From Balneolaceae bacterium (GTDB lineage Bacteria; Bacteroidota; Rhodothermia; Balneolales; Balneolaceae), in assembly GCA_003555185.1 (NCBI GenBank), contig PWFZ01000178.1, positions 1 to 9,442 on the forward strand: a DNA stretch of 9,442 bases. The letters run 5' to 3'. Below the pieces are notes generated by a model. It was not told the DNA's origin, did not search any database, and saw nothing but the letters and a program-made list of their open reading frames with translations. This document shows positions 1 to 7,370 of the stretch, one piece after another. Within the stretch, counting starts at the first letter, position 1. Every line of letters starts with the position of its first letter. A program made the translations under genes and the position numbers.

Positions 1-40
1 TATTCCAAAATGAGTTGATCCAGGCGTTGTTATTGCGAAG
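1..40. repeat. Direct repeat copy 1 (40 bp)
   Basis: The first 40 bases of the window recur without mismatch at 83-122. The copy begins at the window edge, so the true repeat may extend further left. It ends with the sequence TTATTGCGAAG, after which the two copies diverge. The repeat period is 82 bp, not a multiple of three, and no convincing reading frame spans it, so this is probably an intergenic repeat and not repeated protein sequence. Confidence 0.9.
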
Positions 41-82
41 GTGTGCCCTCTGCTATGGTTAATGGATTCAGCCTCAGAAAAA

Positions 83-122
83 TATTCCAAAATGAGTTGA
101 TCCAGGCGTTGTTATTGCGAAG
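83..122. repeat. Direct repeat copy 2 (40 bp)
   Basis: Identical to positions 1-40. In this copy the terminal GCGAAG leads into an inverted repeat. It lies about 30 bp beyond the stop codon of the minus-strand dehydrogenase gene. Strict identity over 40 bp points to recent duplication or to a dispersed repeat family; only a genome-wide search can tell which. Confidence 0.9.
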
Positions 123-150
123 ACATGCTTCGCGACTTGAAGGATGTCGC
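117..150. other. Overlapping small inverted repeats downstream of the SDR gene
   Basis: GCGAAG at 117-122 pairs with CTTCGC at 128-133 across a 5-nt loop. GCGAC at 132-136 pairs with GTCGC at 146-150 across a 9-nt loop. The two stems share bases 132-133, so they would be largely alternative. The pair sits just 3' of the minus-strand SDR gene and might help end its transcript, but there is no T-run on that strand, so I do not call a terminator. Confidence 0.4.
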
Positions 151-153
151 TTC

Positions 154-948
154 CTATGTTACATTCGCCCGACGCAAAATCTTATTCAGTAACCGCGGAG
201 TAAATCTTTTCAGGTAAATCGTCAAAATCTCTTTTCCCCCAATATAAATTTCATCCTGACCGCTTGAGACTTTTGGGAGCAGCTTCTCTGCGAACTGGTC
301 AGCAGTCATTGCTTTTTTGTGTGCCTGACCCATTTCGTTCATTTCTGAGCCATCAGCTGTTAAGGCATGTTTTGTGATATCTGTTTTTACAAATCCCGGA
401 CAGACCAGCGTTATGTTTATTTTTTTGTCCATCACCTCCTGGCGCAGGCAATCGAACCAGCCATGAAGTGCGTGTTTAGAAGCTGCGTATGCAGATCGGT
501 ATTTGGTCCCGATTTTACCCATCACACTGCTGGTTACAATTATGTGGCCGTGCCCCCGTTCAATCATCTTTGGAACTACAGCTTGTGCAAGAGCTATTGT
601 TCCAAAAAAATTAATTTCCATCAACTTGCGAACAGAATCCATTTCTGCTTCAAGAGCAAGTGCCCGCTGACTAATGCCACCGTTATTAAACAAAATGTCT
701 ACCTGTCCAAAAATCCTCTCTGCATCTTCTGCTTTCTGTGGAATTGAATCAGAATCAGCTAAATCGAGCTGTAAAATGGCAATCGATTCAGGATCGCCCG
801 TACAATTTTCCTTTACTCGTTCGAGTTCTTCAATCCGTCTGGAAGACAGAATTAACCGTGCCCCCTTTTTGTTTAATGCATACGCTAAAGCTTCACCAAT
901 TCCTGATGAGGCACCTGTTATCCAAATTACTTTATCTTGATAATACAT
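154..948 (-). CDS. Classical short-chain dehydrogenase/reductase (SDR), DHRS7-like
   Basis: This is a 264-residue cytosolic NAD(P)-dependent oxidoreductase with a Rossmann fold, the usual length for classical SDRs. The cofactor motif TGASSGIG is at residues 11-18. NNGG at 88-91 stands where most members have NNAG. Asn113, Ser141, Tyr154 and Lys158 form the expected catalytic tetrad, with Tyr and Lys in the YxxxK pattern, and a CPGFVKTD segment follows near 183-190. Arg37-Arg38 after the second strand hints at NADPH preference (inference). The substrate cannot be read from the sequence. The start is well placed, only ten residues before the glycine motif; no Shine-Dalgarno sequence precedes it. 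The C-terminus (about 240-264) is basic and may be a membrane-contacting or substrate-cap tail. The gene stands alone and diverges from the two-component pair. Confidence 0.93.
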   Translation of the reverse strand: MYYQDKVIWITGASSGIGEALAYALNKKGARLILSSRRIEELERVKENCTGDPESIAILQLDLADSDSIPQKAEDAERIFGQVDILFNNGGISQRALALEAEMDSVRKLMEINFFGTIALAQAVVPKMIERGHGHIIVTSSVMGKIGTKYRSAYAASKHALHGWFDCLRQEVMDKKINITLVCPGFVKTDITKHALTADGSEMNEMGQAHKKAMTADQFAEKLLPKVSSGQDEIYIGGKEILTIYLKRFTPRLLNKILRRANVT

Positions 949-1069
949 TTTTGAATATAATGGGTAGAAGTTAAAAACGAATATAATCGATTTGATGCGA
1001 ACTATGAATAAAGATTCTTAATCACTTTTCACTATTTTTGGGTACTGAAATTAAATTCCAATAATCATT
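949..1069. promoter_or_regulatory. Divergent leader between SDR and response regulator genes
   Basis: These 121 AT-rich bp must hold the start signals of both divergent genes. The plus strand shows GAATATAAT twice (953-961 and 979-987), each containing a perfect TATAAT, but neither has a good -35 hexamer at 16-18 bp. TATTTTTG at 1033-1040 fits the Bacteroidota -7 pattern TAnnTTTG and lies about 30 bp before the regulator start, without a clear -33 element. No Shine-Dalgarno sequence precedes either start codon. Which box is used is undecided. Confidence 0.35.
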
Positions 1070-1771
1070 ATGCAACCGAAACACACCATTTTATTAGTTG
1101 AAGATGAAAAAGAGCCTGCAGATATGCTTGCCAACTTTTTAGAACTTGAAGACTATCAGGTACTCACTGCGTATGATGGTAAACAAGCCCTACAGCTCAT
1201 CGAGGAAAAGGCCGGCGAAATTCAACTGGCAATTCTGGATATCATGGTACCTCATATAGACGGCAAGGAGATTTGCAGGGTGATTCGCCGCCACCCAATT
1301 TTAAGCGATATACCGGTCATTTTTCTAACCGCAAAAGACAAAGAGAAAGATGAAATAGAAGGTTTGGAATTAGGAGCTGATGATTATATCCCAAAACCGG
1401 CAAGTTTGAAGCTGGTAAAAACACACATTGACTCATTAATCCGTCGTCAACAGCCACAAAACAGTAAATGGATACAGTATAAGGATCTATACCTCGACAC
1501 CGTTGGCAAAGATCTCTATTATAAAGATGAACGAATTGATGTGACATCAACAGAGTATGTATTGGCGGAAATGTTTTTTCAAAACCCGAAAGTGGTATTC
1601 AGCCGTCAGCAGATTTTGGAGCATATCGGTGATGATGACAAGTTTGTATTTGATCGAACGGTTGATGTCCACATCAAAAATTTACGGCTCAAACTTGGGG
1701 ATGCGGCTGATATCATAAAAACCTACAGAGGCCTGGGCTATGGCATGAACCGAGACCTCATCAGAGCATGA
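1070..1771 (+). CDS. OmpR/PhoB-family response regulator
   Basis: This is a 233-residue DNA-binding response regulator. The receiver domain (about 5-125) has acidic residues Glu11 and Asp12, phospho-acceptor Asp57 within AILDIMVP, Thr87 in FLTA, and Lys109 in the PKP turn, so the phosphorylation site is complete. A winged-helix effector domain (about 135-230) follows, with the recognition-helix segment RTVDVHIKNLRLKLG near 196-210 and the typical YRGLGYG wing near 219-225. Its stop codon overlaps the kinase start as ATGA, so the two are translationally coupled and almost certainly cognate. The signal and target genes are unknown; autoregulation from the upstream leader is possible. The start is supported because the first receiver strand begins at residue 5. 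Confidence 0.95.
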   Translation: MQPKHTILLVEDEKEPADMLANFLELEDYQVLTAYDGKQALQLIEEKAGEIQLAILDIMVPHIDGKEICRVIRRHPILSDIPVIFLTAKDKEKDEIEGLELGADDYIPKPASLKLVKTHIDSLIRRQQPQNSKWIQYKDLYLDTVGKDLYYKDERIDVTSTEYVLAEMFFQNPKVVFSRQQILEHIGDDDKFVFDRTVDVHIKNLRLKLGDAADIIKTYRGLGYGMNRDLIRA

Positions 1772-3168
1772 GTATTCGGGCAAAGTTAGCGTGGACATTT
1801 ATTCTGCTGCTCATTTTTGGCATTACCGCCATTAGCAGCTATTCTATTTTGTTTATCAGAAATTACCTGCTAAATGAGGGCGAGCAGCAAATTCTCAACG
1901 ACACGGAATGGCTATCTATTACCATCGAGAACCTCCGTCAGGATGAGCAGTTTGAAACGAATTTAAACGAGGCTGCAAGAACATCAGGGTACCGGCTTTC
2001 TATTTATGATGAAGAAGGAATTTTGTTTGCTTCTGTTCCCTATCACGAGGACGTGGTGGCTCCTGGACGACTGGAAACGACGCTGAGGGGCTCCATCAGA
2101 CAAAACAGTGAAGTAAGGCTGATGGATTTGCCTGAAAGTGATGAGCTGAGTGCTTACGTAGCTCTGGACGGTGAAAATAATCCGGCCCACTACCTGCAGG
2201 TAAGTATTTATAAAGATCAGATTTACGAACCTATCAAAACTATTCGGTGGATCATTTACACGGGGATGTTCATATCCATGGGATTGGTGATTTTGGTGAG
2301 CGTCCTTTTCTCCCGATACATCTCCCGGCCCATCATTCAGCTCGAATCAGCCGCTCGCGATATTGCAGGTGGAAATGTGGACAGAACACTCGATTTAGAC
2401 CGGAATGATGAATTTGGTACACTCGCGAAATCGCTAAACAAAATGGCCGATCGTCTTCGTGCGGATAACGAAGAGTTGAAGCGTCTTTATGAGCGTCAAA
2501 GCCAGTTTTTTGCAGACATTACACATGAAATTCGGAATCCACTCCATACCATTTCGGGATCACTCGAAATGCTTCAAATTAAAAAGCTGGATGAGAAAAA
2601 GCGTGATCAATATCTGGATACGGCTTTTCGTCAGACCGAAAGAATCAGCCGTTTATTTAAAGATTTGGTAACTCTTCAGCGATACGACTCTGATAGCTAT
2701 TTTATCGAACGAAAGGTGTTTGATATGAAGTCTGTACTGAATGACGTGGAGCAGCTTTACGGCAGCCGGGCAAAAGAAAAAGGGATCTCTCTGGTTTTTG
2801 ATGACAAATCTGTTTCTGTTTATGCCGATCCCAATAAAATTGAACAGGTATTGGAAAACCTGATTTCAAACGCCATCAAATATACAAATGAAGGAAAAAT
2901 AGAGGTGAAGTTAACTAAATCAGAAGATGAGTTGCTGGTTGAAGTGATCGATACCGGCATAGGAATTTCTGAGGATCATCTCGATCGGCTGTTTGATCGG
3001 TTTTATCGCACTGATAAAGCCCGTTCCCGGGACAAAGGGGGGACCGGTTTGGGGCTTGCCGTAGTGAAAAGCATTCTAAATGCTCACAATTCAGATATTT
3101 ATGTAGAGAGCACACAGGGTAAAGGTTCCCGCTTCTGGTTTTATCTGCAGATACAGAATCAGGTTTAA
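1768..3168 (+). CDS. Membrane-bound sensor histidine kinase with HAMP domain
   Basis: The 466-residue protein has the canonical layout: transmembrane helix 1 (about 8-30), a periplasmic sensor region (about 31-159) without a domain I recognise, transmembrane helix 2 (about 161-182), HAMP linker (about 183-235), HisKA dimerisation domain with phospho-acceptor His253 in DITHEIRNPL, and a HATPase_c domain. The N box holds NLISNAIKY (364-372), G1 is DTGIGI (395-400), the F box is FDRFYR (409-414) and G2 is GTGLGLA (425-431). All catalytic boxes are intact. It phosphorylates the regulator encoded immediately upstream, with which it overlaps by 4 bp. Its stop codon also overlaps that of the opposing aquaporin-like gene. 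The ligand is unknown; the sensor region has many acidic residues and no cysteines. Confidence 0.95.
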   Translation: MSIRAKLAWTFILLLIFGITAISSYSILFIRNYLLNEGEQQILNDTEWLSITIENLRQDEQFETNLNEAARTSGYRLSIYDEEGILFASVPYHEDVVAPGRLETTLRGSIRQNSEVRLMDLPESDELSAYVALDGENNPAHYLQVSIYKDQIYEPIKTIRWIIYTGMFISMGLVILVSVLFSRYISRPIIQLESAARDIAGGNVDRTLDLDRNDEFGTLAKSLNKMADRLRADNEELKRLYERQSQFFADITHEIRNPLHTISGSLEMLQIKKLDEKKRDQYLDTAFRQTERISRLFKDLVTLQRYDSDSYFIERKVFDMKSVLNDVEQLYGSRAKEKGISLVFDDKSVSVYADPNKIEQVLENLISNAIKYTNEGKIEVKLTKSEDELLVEVIDTGIGISEDHLDRLFDRFYRTDKARSRDKGGTGLGLAVVKSILNAHNSDIYVESTQGKGSRFWFYLQIQNQV

Positions 3169-3779
3169 TCGTCGATCAACAGCTTGTGCGTGTAAGCTGC
3201 GATAATAGCGCCTACTCCCGGTGCAAGAAGATAAACCGGCAAGTGCTGATAACTGCTTCCATTGTTAATGTAATCAAATAAGATAAAGCCGCTGCTCATT
3301 GCCGGATTCAGCCCCGCTCCGGTGATTGGGATTGTGACAAGGTAGCAGCCCGCTAATCCAATACCCGCAATGGCCCCGTAAAGAGGATTGCGCCGCCTTC
3401 TGGAGGGATAGATCATGCACAAAAACAGTAGGATAAAGAAAAAAGAAAAGAGAACTTCCACTGCGATAAATTCATAAGGGAGAGTAGCTTGGTCCGGTGA
3501 TGGGCCATAGGTGAGCTTGGAAATCCACCAAACAAATGCGCCTCCGGCAATAGCCCCGAAAAACTGACCCGCGATATAAATCCCGAGTTCTGACCTTTCG
3601 ATACGCCCCCTAATCCATGCCGCAAGGGAAATGGCTGGGTTAAAATGAGAATCAGACACGTGTATAGATGTATATATAAGAGCAGTTAGTATAAGTCCAA
3701 TCGCTATTGGATCTGTTGTGACCCCTATCACAACAACTAAAAAAAATGTACCAACACCCTCAGCAGCAAATTTTTTCAT
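3165..3779 (-). CDS. Divergent aquaporin / MIP-family channel
   Basis: This 204-residue, very hydrophobic protein has six predicted membrane spans and two half-helix NPA motifs: HFNPA at residues 45-49 and GLNPA at 156-160. This is the hallmark of the major intrinsic protein family, which passes water or small neutral solutes. It is shorter than E. coli AqpZ (about 230). The usual Arg directly after the second NPA is Met161 here (codon at 3297-3299, minus strand), so the aromatic/arginine selectivity filter is altered. The loop before the first NPA reads SDSH where family members have SGAH. A basic cytoplasmic stretch RRRR is at 127-130. Substrate therefore cannot be assumed to be water; glycerol, another neutral solute or a gas are alternatives. 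It is convergent with the kinase gene and divergent from hemH. Confidence 0.85.
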   Translation of the reverse strand: MKKFAAEGVGTFFLVVVIGVTTDPIAIGLILTALIYTSIHVSDSHFNPAISLAAWIRGRIERSELGIYIAGQFFGAIAGGAFVWWISKLTYGPSPDQATLPYEFIAVEVLFSFFFILLFLCMIYPSRRRRNPLYGAIAGIGLAGCYLVTIPITGAGLNPAMSSGFILFDYINNGSSYQHLPVYLLAPGVGAIIAAYTHKLLIDD

Positions 3780-3975
3780 AAAACACAGTACGAATTTATC
3801 TGTGCAGAATCTAATTGGAAAATCGTATTTAAAGCAAATTTTAAAGAGATTAAGTATTAATTCTGTATTACTGAGTAGTTTAGACTGATTCTAACTAACA
3901 CTCTTCACTCTCGCTTCATAAAAAATCGAGTTATTTACTAACTGAGAATTATCCATTTTAAGTGACGATAAAATT
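3780..3975. promoter_or_regulatory. Divergent leader between the aquaporin-like gene and hemH
   Basis: This 196-bp AT-rich spacer must contain the promoters for the channel gene (leftward) and the hem cluster (rightward). I found no convincing promoter. TTGGAA at 3815-3820 has only ATTTTA at the 17-bp spacing, and no TAnnTTTG box is visible on the plus strand. No riboswitch-like structure, terminator or strong palindrome was found. A haem- or iron-responsive operator could be here but cannot be recognised by eye. Confidence 0.3.
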
Positions 3976-5094
3976 ATGCGATTAGGTATTGTACTGATGA
4001 ATCTGGGCGGGCCGACACATGAAGACAATGTTCGGATATTTTTGAAAAACCTGTTTCAGGACGAAGATATTATAAAACTTGGAGGGGGTGTCGCTCAAAA
4101 CACCTTTTCTAAAGTGATTTCCAAATTTCGCGCACCAAGTGTGGCAAAAGATTACAAAGAAATTAACGGCTGCCCAAAAGGATGTACAGGAAATGCTCAC
4201 TGCTATAATCGTAAAAATAAAGTAGTATCTGAGTGCTGTTCTCCGATAAATGGACTCACCGAAAGTCAGCGCAGAAGCCTTGATAAATATTTCAACAAAA
4301 TTCTGCCGGGTGTAGAAACTAAAGTTTACACCTGCATGCGTTACTGGATTCCATTCGCAGATACTATTATGGATGACCTTGTTGAGGATGAGATTACTCA
4401 CACGGTCTTAATGCCGCTCTATCCACAATTTTCCTGGACAACCACCGGAAGTAGTTTTCGTGACTGGGAAGACGTTAAAAAAGAGAAGTACGGAAAAGAG
4501 GGTGCTCCATGGAAAGAATTTCATGTAAAGAATTATCATCGAAATGAGTCTTATTTAAAATCCATTAACGATCGGATTGATGAGGCACTTGATGAAATGG
4601 ATGAAGAGACCCGAAACAAAACTCATTTGGTATTTTCAGCTCATGGAACACCTCTGCTTGAAGTGCGGAGCGGTGATCCTTATACCATTGAAATTAAGGA
4701 AACGGTTGAAGCAGTAATGGCCCGTAGAAAAGAGAAACACTCCTACTGGCTCGGATTTCAGTCTCGCGTGGGCCCTCAAAAATGGACACAGCCCAATACC
4801 GAGGATCTGATCCGCAGACATCTTCAGTACGGAATTAAGAACTTTTTGATGATCCCGATCGCATTTGTAACGGACCATATTGAAACGCTCTATGAATTAA
4901 GTGTTGAGTTGGTTGAGGATCTCGAAGAAGAGGGTTACGAATTTGAAAATTACAAAGTAATGAAAGGATTGAACGATCATCCAAACTATATCAAAGCTCT
5001 TGCTCAGGAAACCATAAAGCGTGTTCAGCAGGAACTGGCAGACGATGACGTTCAGTGGGACAAAAAAGACAATAAAAAAACAGTGACAGCCTAA
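3976..5094 (+). CDS. hemH: Ferrochelatase with internal cysteine insertion
   Basis: HemH inserts ferrous iron into a porphyrin dicarboxylate, the last step of haem synthesis. The 372-residue protein opens with the typical MNLGGP (8-13). The catalytic His is His223 in FSAHGTP, the conserved acidic residue is Glu303 in TDHIETLYEL, and WTTTGSS (154-160) and QSRVGPQKW (262-270) are further family signatures. The usual Y-x-x-I-x-G-x-S-P segment is split by an insertion with Cys66, Cys70, Cys76, Cys87 and Cys88. Ferrochelatases with cysteine ligands of a [2Fe-2S] cluster in an internal segment are known (Myxococcus-type), so a cluster here is likely. Cys120 is an extra cysteine. The start is well placed by the LGIVLMNLGGP strand. 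The gene leads the cluster and ends 3 bp before hemA. The C-terminal tail (about 353-372) is charged and poorly conserved. Confidence 0.95.
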   Translation: MRLGIVLMNLGGPTHEDNVRIFLKNLFQDEDIIKLGGGVAQNTFSKVISKFRAPSVAKDYKEINGCPKGCTGNAHCYNRKNKVVSECCSPINGLTESQRRSLDKYFNKILPGVETKVYTCMRYWIPFADTIMDDLVEDEITHTVLMPLYPQFSWTTTGSSFRDWEDVKKEKYGKEGAPWKEFHVKNYHRNESYLKSINDRIDEALDEMDEETRNKTHLVFSAHGTPLLEVRSGDPYTIEIKETVEAVMARRKEKHSYWLGFQSRVGPQKWTQPNTEDLIRRHLQYGIKNFLMIPIAFVTDHIETLYELSVELVEDLEEEGYEFENYKVMKGLNDHPNYIKALAQETIKRVQQELADDDVQWDKKDNKKTVTA

Positions 5095-5097
5095 CGC

Positions 5098-6354
5098 ATG
5101 TTACACCCATCTACTAACGATTTTACACTTATAGGCATCAATCATTGGGATGCCCCTGTCGAAATACGGGAACGATTTAGCCTCGATGCTACTAAAACAC
5201 GCCTTCTTCTTGATGGAGCTCGTCGTGAGGGAATAAATAGCATTTTTGTGGTTTCTACTTGTAACCGTACAGAAATCATTGCGCACAATGCAACAACGAA
5301 AGAGCTCATCAGGCTGTTGACAACCTACTCAGAAGGTAATCTTGACGAATTTCATAAGTACGGTTTTGAGCTGGAAAGTGATTTGGCCATAGAGCACCTT
5401 TTTAAAGTCTCCACCGGATTAGATTCACAGATTTTGGGCGATCTCCAGATTGTTAAGCAGGTGAAGGAGGGGTACGAGTTTTCCGCAGCCGACGGGATGA
5501 TATCCGGAGAAATGCACCGACTGATGCAGCATATTTTCAGAGCTCATAAACGCTCAAGAAATGAAACATCATTAGGGCAGGGCGCGGCAACCGTTGCTTA
5601 TGCAGCCGTTCGATTTGCCACCAAAACATTTGATAACCTGCAGAACAAAAATATTCTGCTTGTAGGTACCGGGAAAATTGGTAAGGTGACATGTAAAAAT
5701 CTCATCAGCCTGGGTGCAAAAAAGCTTACTCTGATAAACCGAACCCGTGACCGTGCAGAATTTATAGCCGGGAAATTTAATCTGGAAGTAGCTGATATGG
5801 ATCGGTTGCCGGAACAGATAGCCGAAGCAGATTTAGTGATTGTGGCTACCGGTGCAAGTAAGCCGATTATTCGCCCTGAACACATGAAGGCATCTATGGA
5901 GAGTCCAAAATTTAAAGTAATGCTGGACCTTTCCGTGCCACGAAATATAGATCCCAATGTTGCCCGCCTCGACTTTGTAGATGTAGCCAATATGGATATG
6001 CTCGGTGATGTAACCGACGAGGCCTATCAGAGGCGTGAGAAAGAAGTGCCTTTGGTAAAAAAGATTATTGAAGAAGAATTTTCTGATTATAAACTGTGGG
6101 TAAACGAACAGCGCGTGGTGCCTACAATAAAAGCTCTGACCAGAAAATTCGAAGCAATCAGAGATGATGAATTAAATTTTTTCAAAAATAAGATTACTTC
6201 TGACGATCACGAAAAGATTGAGAATTTAACCCGCAGAATCGTTAACAAAATTGCAGCTTACAGTATCGAGCACCTGAGAGATCAGCACCACTCAGAAGAT
6301 GTGGCAAAAATGGTTTCAGAGATGTTTAAGCTCGAGCAAAAAGAAGAGAAATGA
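5098..6354 (+). CDS. hemA: Glutamyl-tRNA reductase
   Basis: HemA uses NADPH to reduce glutamyl-tRNA(Glu) to glutamate-1-semialdehyde, the committed step of the C5 pathway to 5-aminolevulinate. The 418-residue protein has the N-terminal catalytic domain with GINHWDAPVEIRERF (13-27) and nucleophile Cys55 in STCNRTEI. The segment GLDSQILGDLQI (107-118) varies from the common LDSMVLGEPQI. A Rossmann NADPH domain begins with GTGKIG (190-195), and a C-terminal helical dimerisation domain follows from about residue 310. Its presence implies the C5 route rather than ALA synthase. hemL and hemB, which act next, are not in the window. The gap from hemH is 3 bp and the stop overlaps the hemC start as ATGA, so this is operon context. 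No Shine-Dalgarno sequence is seen before the start, but the first conserved strand begins near residue 9, which supports it. Confidence 0.97.
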   Translation: MLHPSTNDFTLIGINHWDAPVEIRERFSLDATKTRLLLDGARREGINSIFVVSTCNRTEIIAHNATTKELIRLLTTYSEGNLDEFHKYGFELESDLAIEHLFKVSTGLDSQILGDLQIVKQVKEGYEFSAADGMISGEMHRLMQHIFRAHKRSRNETSLGQGAATVAYAAVRFATKTFDNLQNKNILLVGTGKIGKVTCKNLISLGAKKLTLINRTRDRAEFIAGKFNLEVADMDRLPEQIAEADLVIVATGASKPIIRPEHMKASMESPKFKVMLDLSVPRNIDPNVARLDFVDVANMDMLGDVTDEAYQRREKEVPLVKKIIEEEFSDYKLWVNEQRVVPTIKALTRKFEAIRDDELNFFKNKITSDDHEKIENLTRRIVNKIAAYSIEHLRDQHHSEDVAKMVSEMFKLEQKEEK

Positions 6355-7268
6355 GTAGCTTAATAAAAATTGGAACAAGAGACAGCGAGCTCGCCACGTG
6401 GCAGGCAGAAAAAGTTTCGACTCTGTTACAAGAAGAAGGCCACAAAACCGAGCTGGTTTTTGTGAAGTCAGAAGGTGACTTGGATCTCACTACACCGCTG
6501 ACTGAAATGGGAGGGAAAGGCGTTTTTACCAAAGCACTGGATGATGCCCTGCTTGAAAAACGCATTGATGTTGCCGTTCACTCCTACAAAGATTTGCCCA
6601 CTGAAAATCCGTTGCCGCTCATAGTTTCCGCGGTTATGGAGCGGGAAGACCCCCGGGATTCTCTTGTGTCCCCAAAAGGACTGGATTTTTTAGATGATGA
6701 CCAGTTTAAGGCTGTCATTGCCACAAGCAGTAATCGCCTTAAGGCACAGTGGCTGCATCGATATCCAAATCATGAAATTACAAACATACGCGGTAACGTT
6801 AATACAAGGCTTCGAAAAGTAAAAGAGAATGGCTGGGAAGGAGCCATTTTTGCAGCTGCTGGTCTGTTAAGAATTGGACTTAATCATCATATTTCAGAAT
6901 ATTTAGACTGGATGGTTCCGGCTCCGGCACAGGGTGCAATGGCGGTAATGGTTCGGGATAATGACGCTCGAATGATTGATATTACTTCAAGACTGAATGA
7001 TGAGGAGTCCGCGCTTTGCACGGGCATTGAGCGCGAGCTTCTCAATGAAATGGAAGCCGGTTGCAGCGCTCCGGTTGGTGCATTTGCATGGATTGAAGAC
7101 GATCAGCTCATTCTTCACGCGGTTGCCCTGAAAACGGATGGTTCCCTTCAGTATGATATTGAACTGCAGGTTCCTGTTGATGAGGCCAAAGGAATCGGCC
7201 GCGAAGCCGCAAGGAAATTACTCGATCAGGGAGCGGATAAGCTCATGGAAGAGATGAAAAAACAATAG
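6351..7268 (+). CDS. hemC: Porphobilinogen deaminase (hydroxymethylbilane synthase)
   Basis: HemC joins four porphobilinogen units into hydroxymethylbilane using a covalently bound dipyrromethane cofactor. The 305-residue length is typical. IGTRDSELA (7-15) and GGKGVFTK (54-61) are family signatures. The catalytic Asp is Asp81 in HSYKDLP, IRGNVNTRL (146-154) carries substrate-binding arginines, and Cys238 in AGCSAPVGAF is the cofactor attachment site. One oddity stands out: the usual GTSSLRR motif reads ATSSNRL (124-130), which keeps the first arginine but has Leu130 in place of the second. Another is PAPAQGAMAV (190-199), which differs from the common PAxGQGALAI. The start codon lies inside the hemA stop codon, after a purine-rich AAGAAGAGAA that may serve as a ribosome site. 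Confidence 0.96.
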   Translation: MSSLIKIGTRDSELATWQAEKVSTLLQEEGHKTELVFVKSEGDLDLTTPLTEMGGKGVFTKALDDALLEKRIDVAVHSYKDLPTENPLPLIVSAVMEREDPRDSLVSPKGLDFLDDDQFKAVIATSSNRLKAQWLHRYPNHEITNIRGNVNTRLRKVKENGWEGAIFAAAGLLRIGLNHHISEYLDWMVPAPAQGAMAVMVRDNDARMIDITSRLNDEESALCTGIERELLNEMEAGCSAPVGAFAWIEDDQLILHAVALKTDGSLQYDIELQVPVDEAKGIGREAARKLLDQGADKLMEEMKKQ

Positions 7269-7290
7269 TATTGTATCCATCGTTGATGGA
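7262..7290 (+). other. Two tandem small hairpins at the end of hemC
   Basis: ACAAT (7262-7266) pairs with ATTGT (7270-7274) across a 3-nt loop that overlaps the hemC stop codon. TCCATC (7276-7281) pairs directly after with GATGGA (7285-7290) across another 3-nt loop. No T-run follows, so this is not an intrinsic terminator. The rest of the hemC-hemD gap to 7370 shows no clear promoter or other structure. The hairpins may mark an RNA-processing or 3'-end stability point (inference). Confidence 0.35.
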
Positions 7291-7370
7291 TTAGTTGAAT
7301 ATTAGTTACTTCATTGGAAATTGAGAATCAAACTCCACATCTGGAATTTGGACACTTAATCTGACCTAAA

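Noticed and set aside
367..974. Plus-strand open frames within the SDR gene
   Set aside because: They overlap the well-supported minus-strand SDR coding sequence and encode no recognisable domain.
993..1007. A 15-bp match (TGATGCGAACTATGA) shared with 7883-7897 inside hemD
   Set aside because: The second copy is ordinary hemD coding sequence; one 15-mer match in a window this size is unusual but can occur by chance, and no structure surrounds it.
3815..3843. Sigma-70-type promoter for hemH (TTGGAA with ATTTTA at 17 bp)
   Set aside because: The -10 match is poor, the position is over 130 bp from the start codon, and such matches are frequent in AT-rich DNA.
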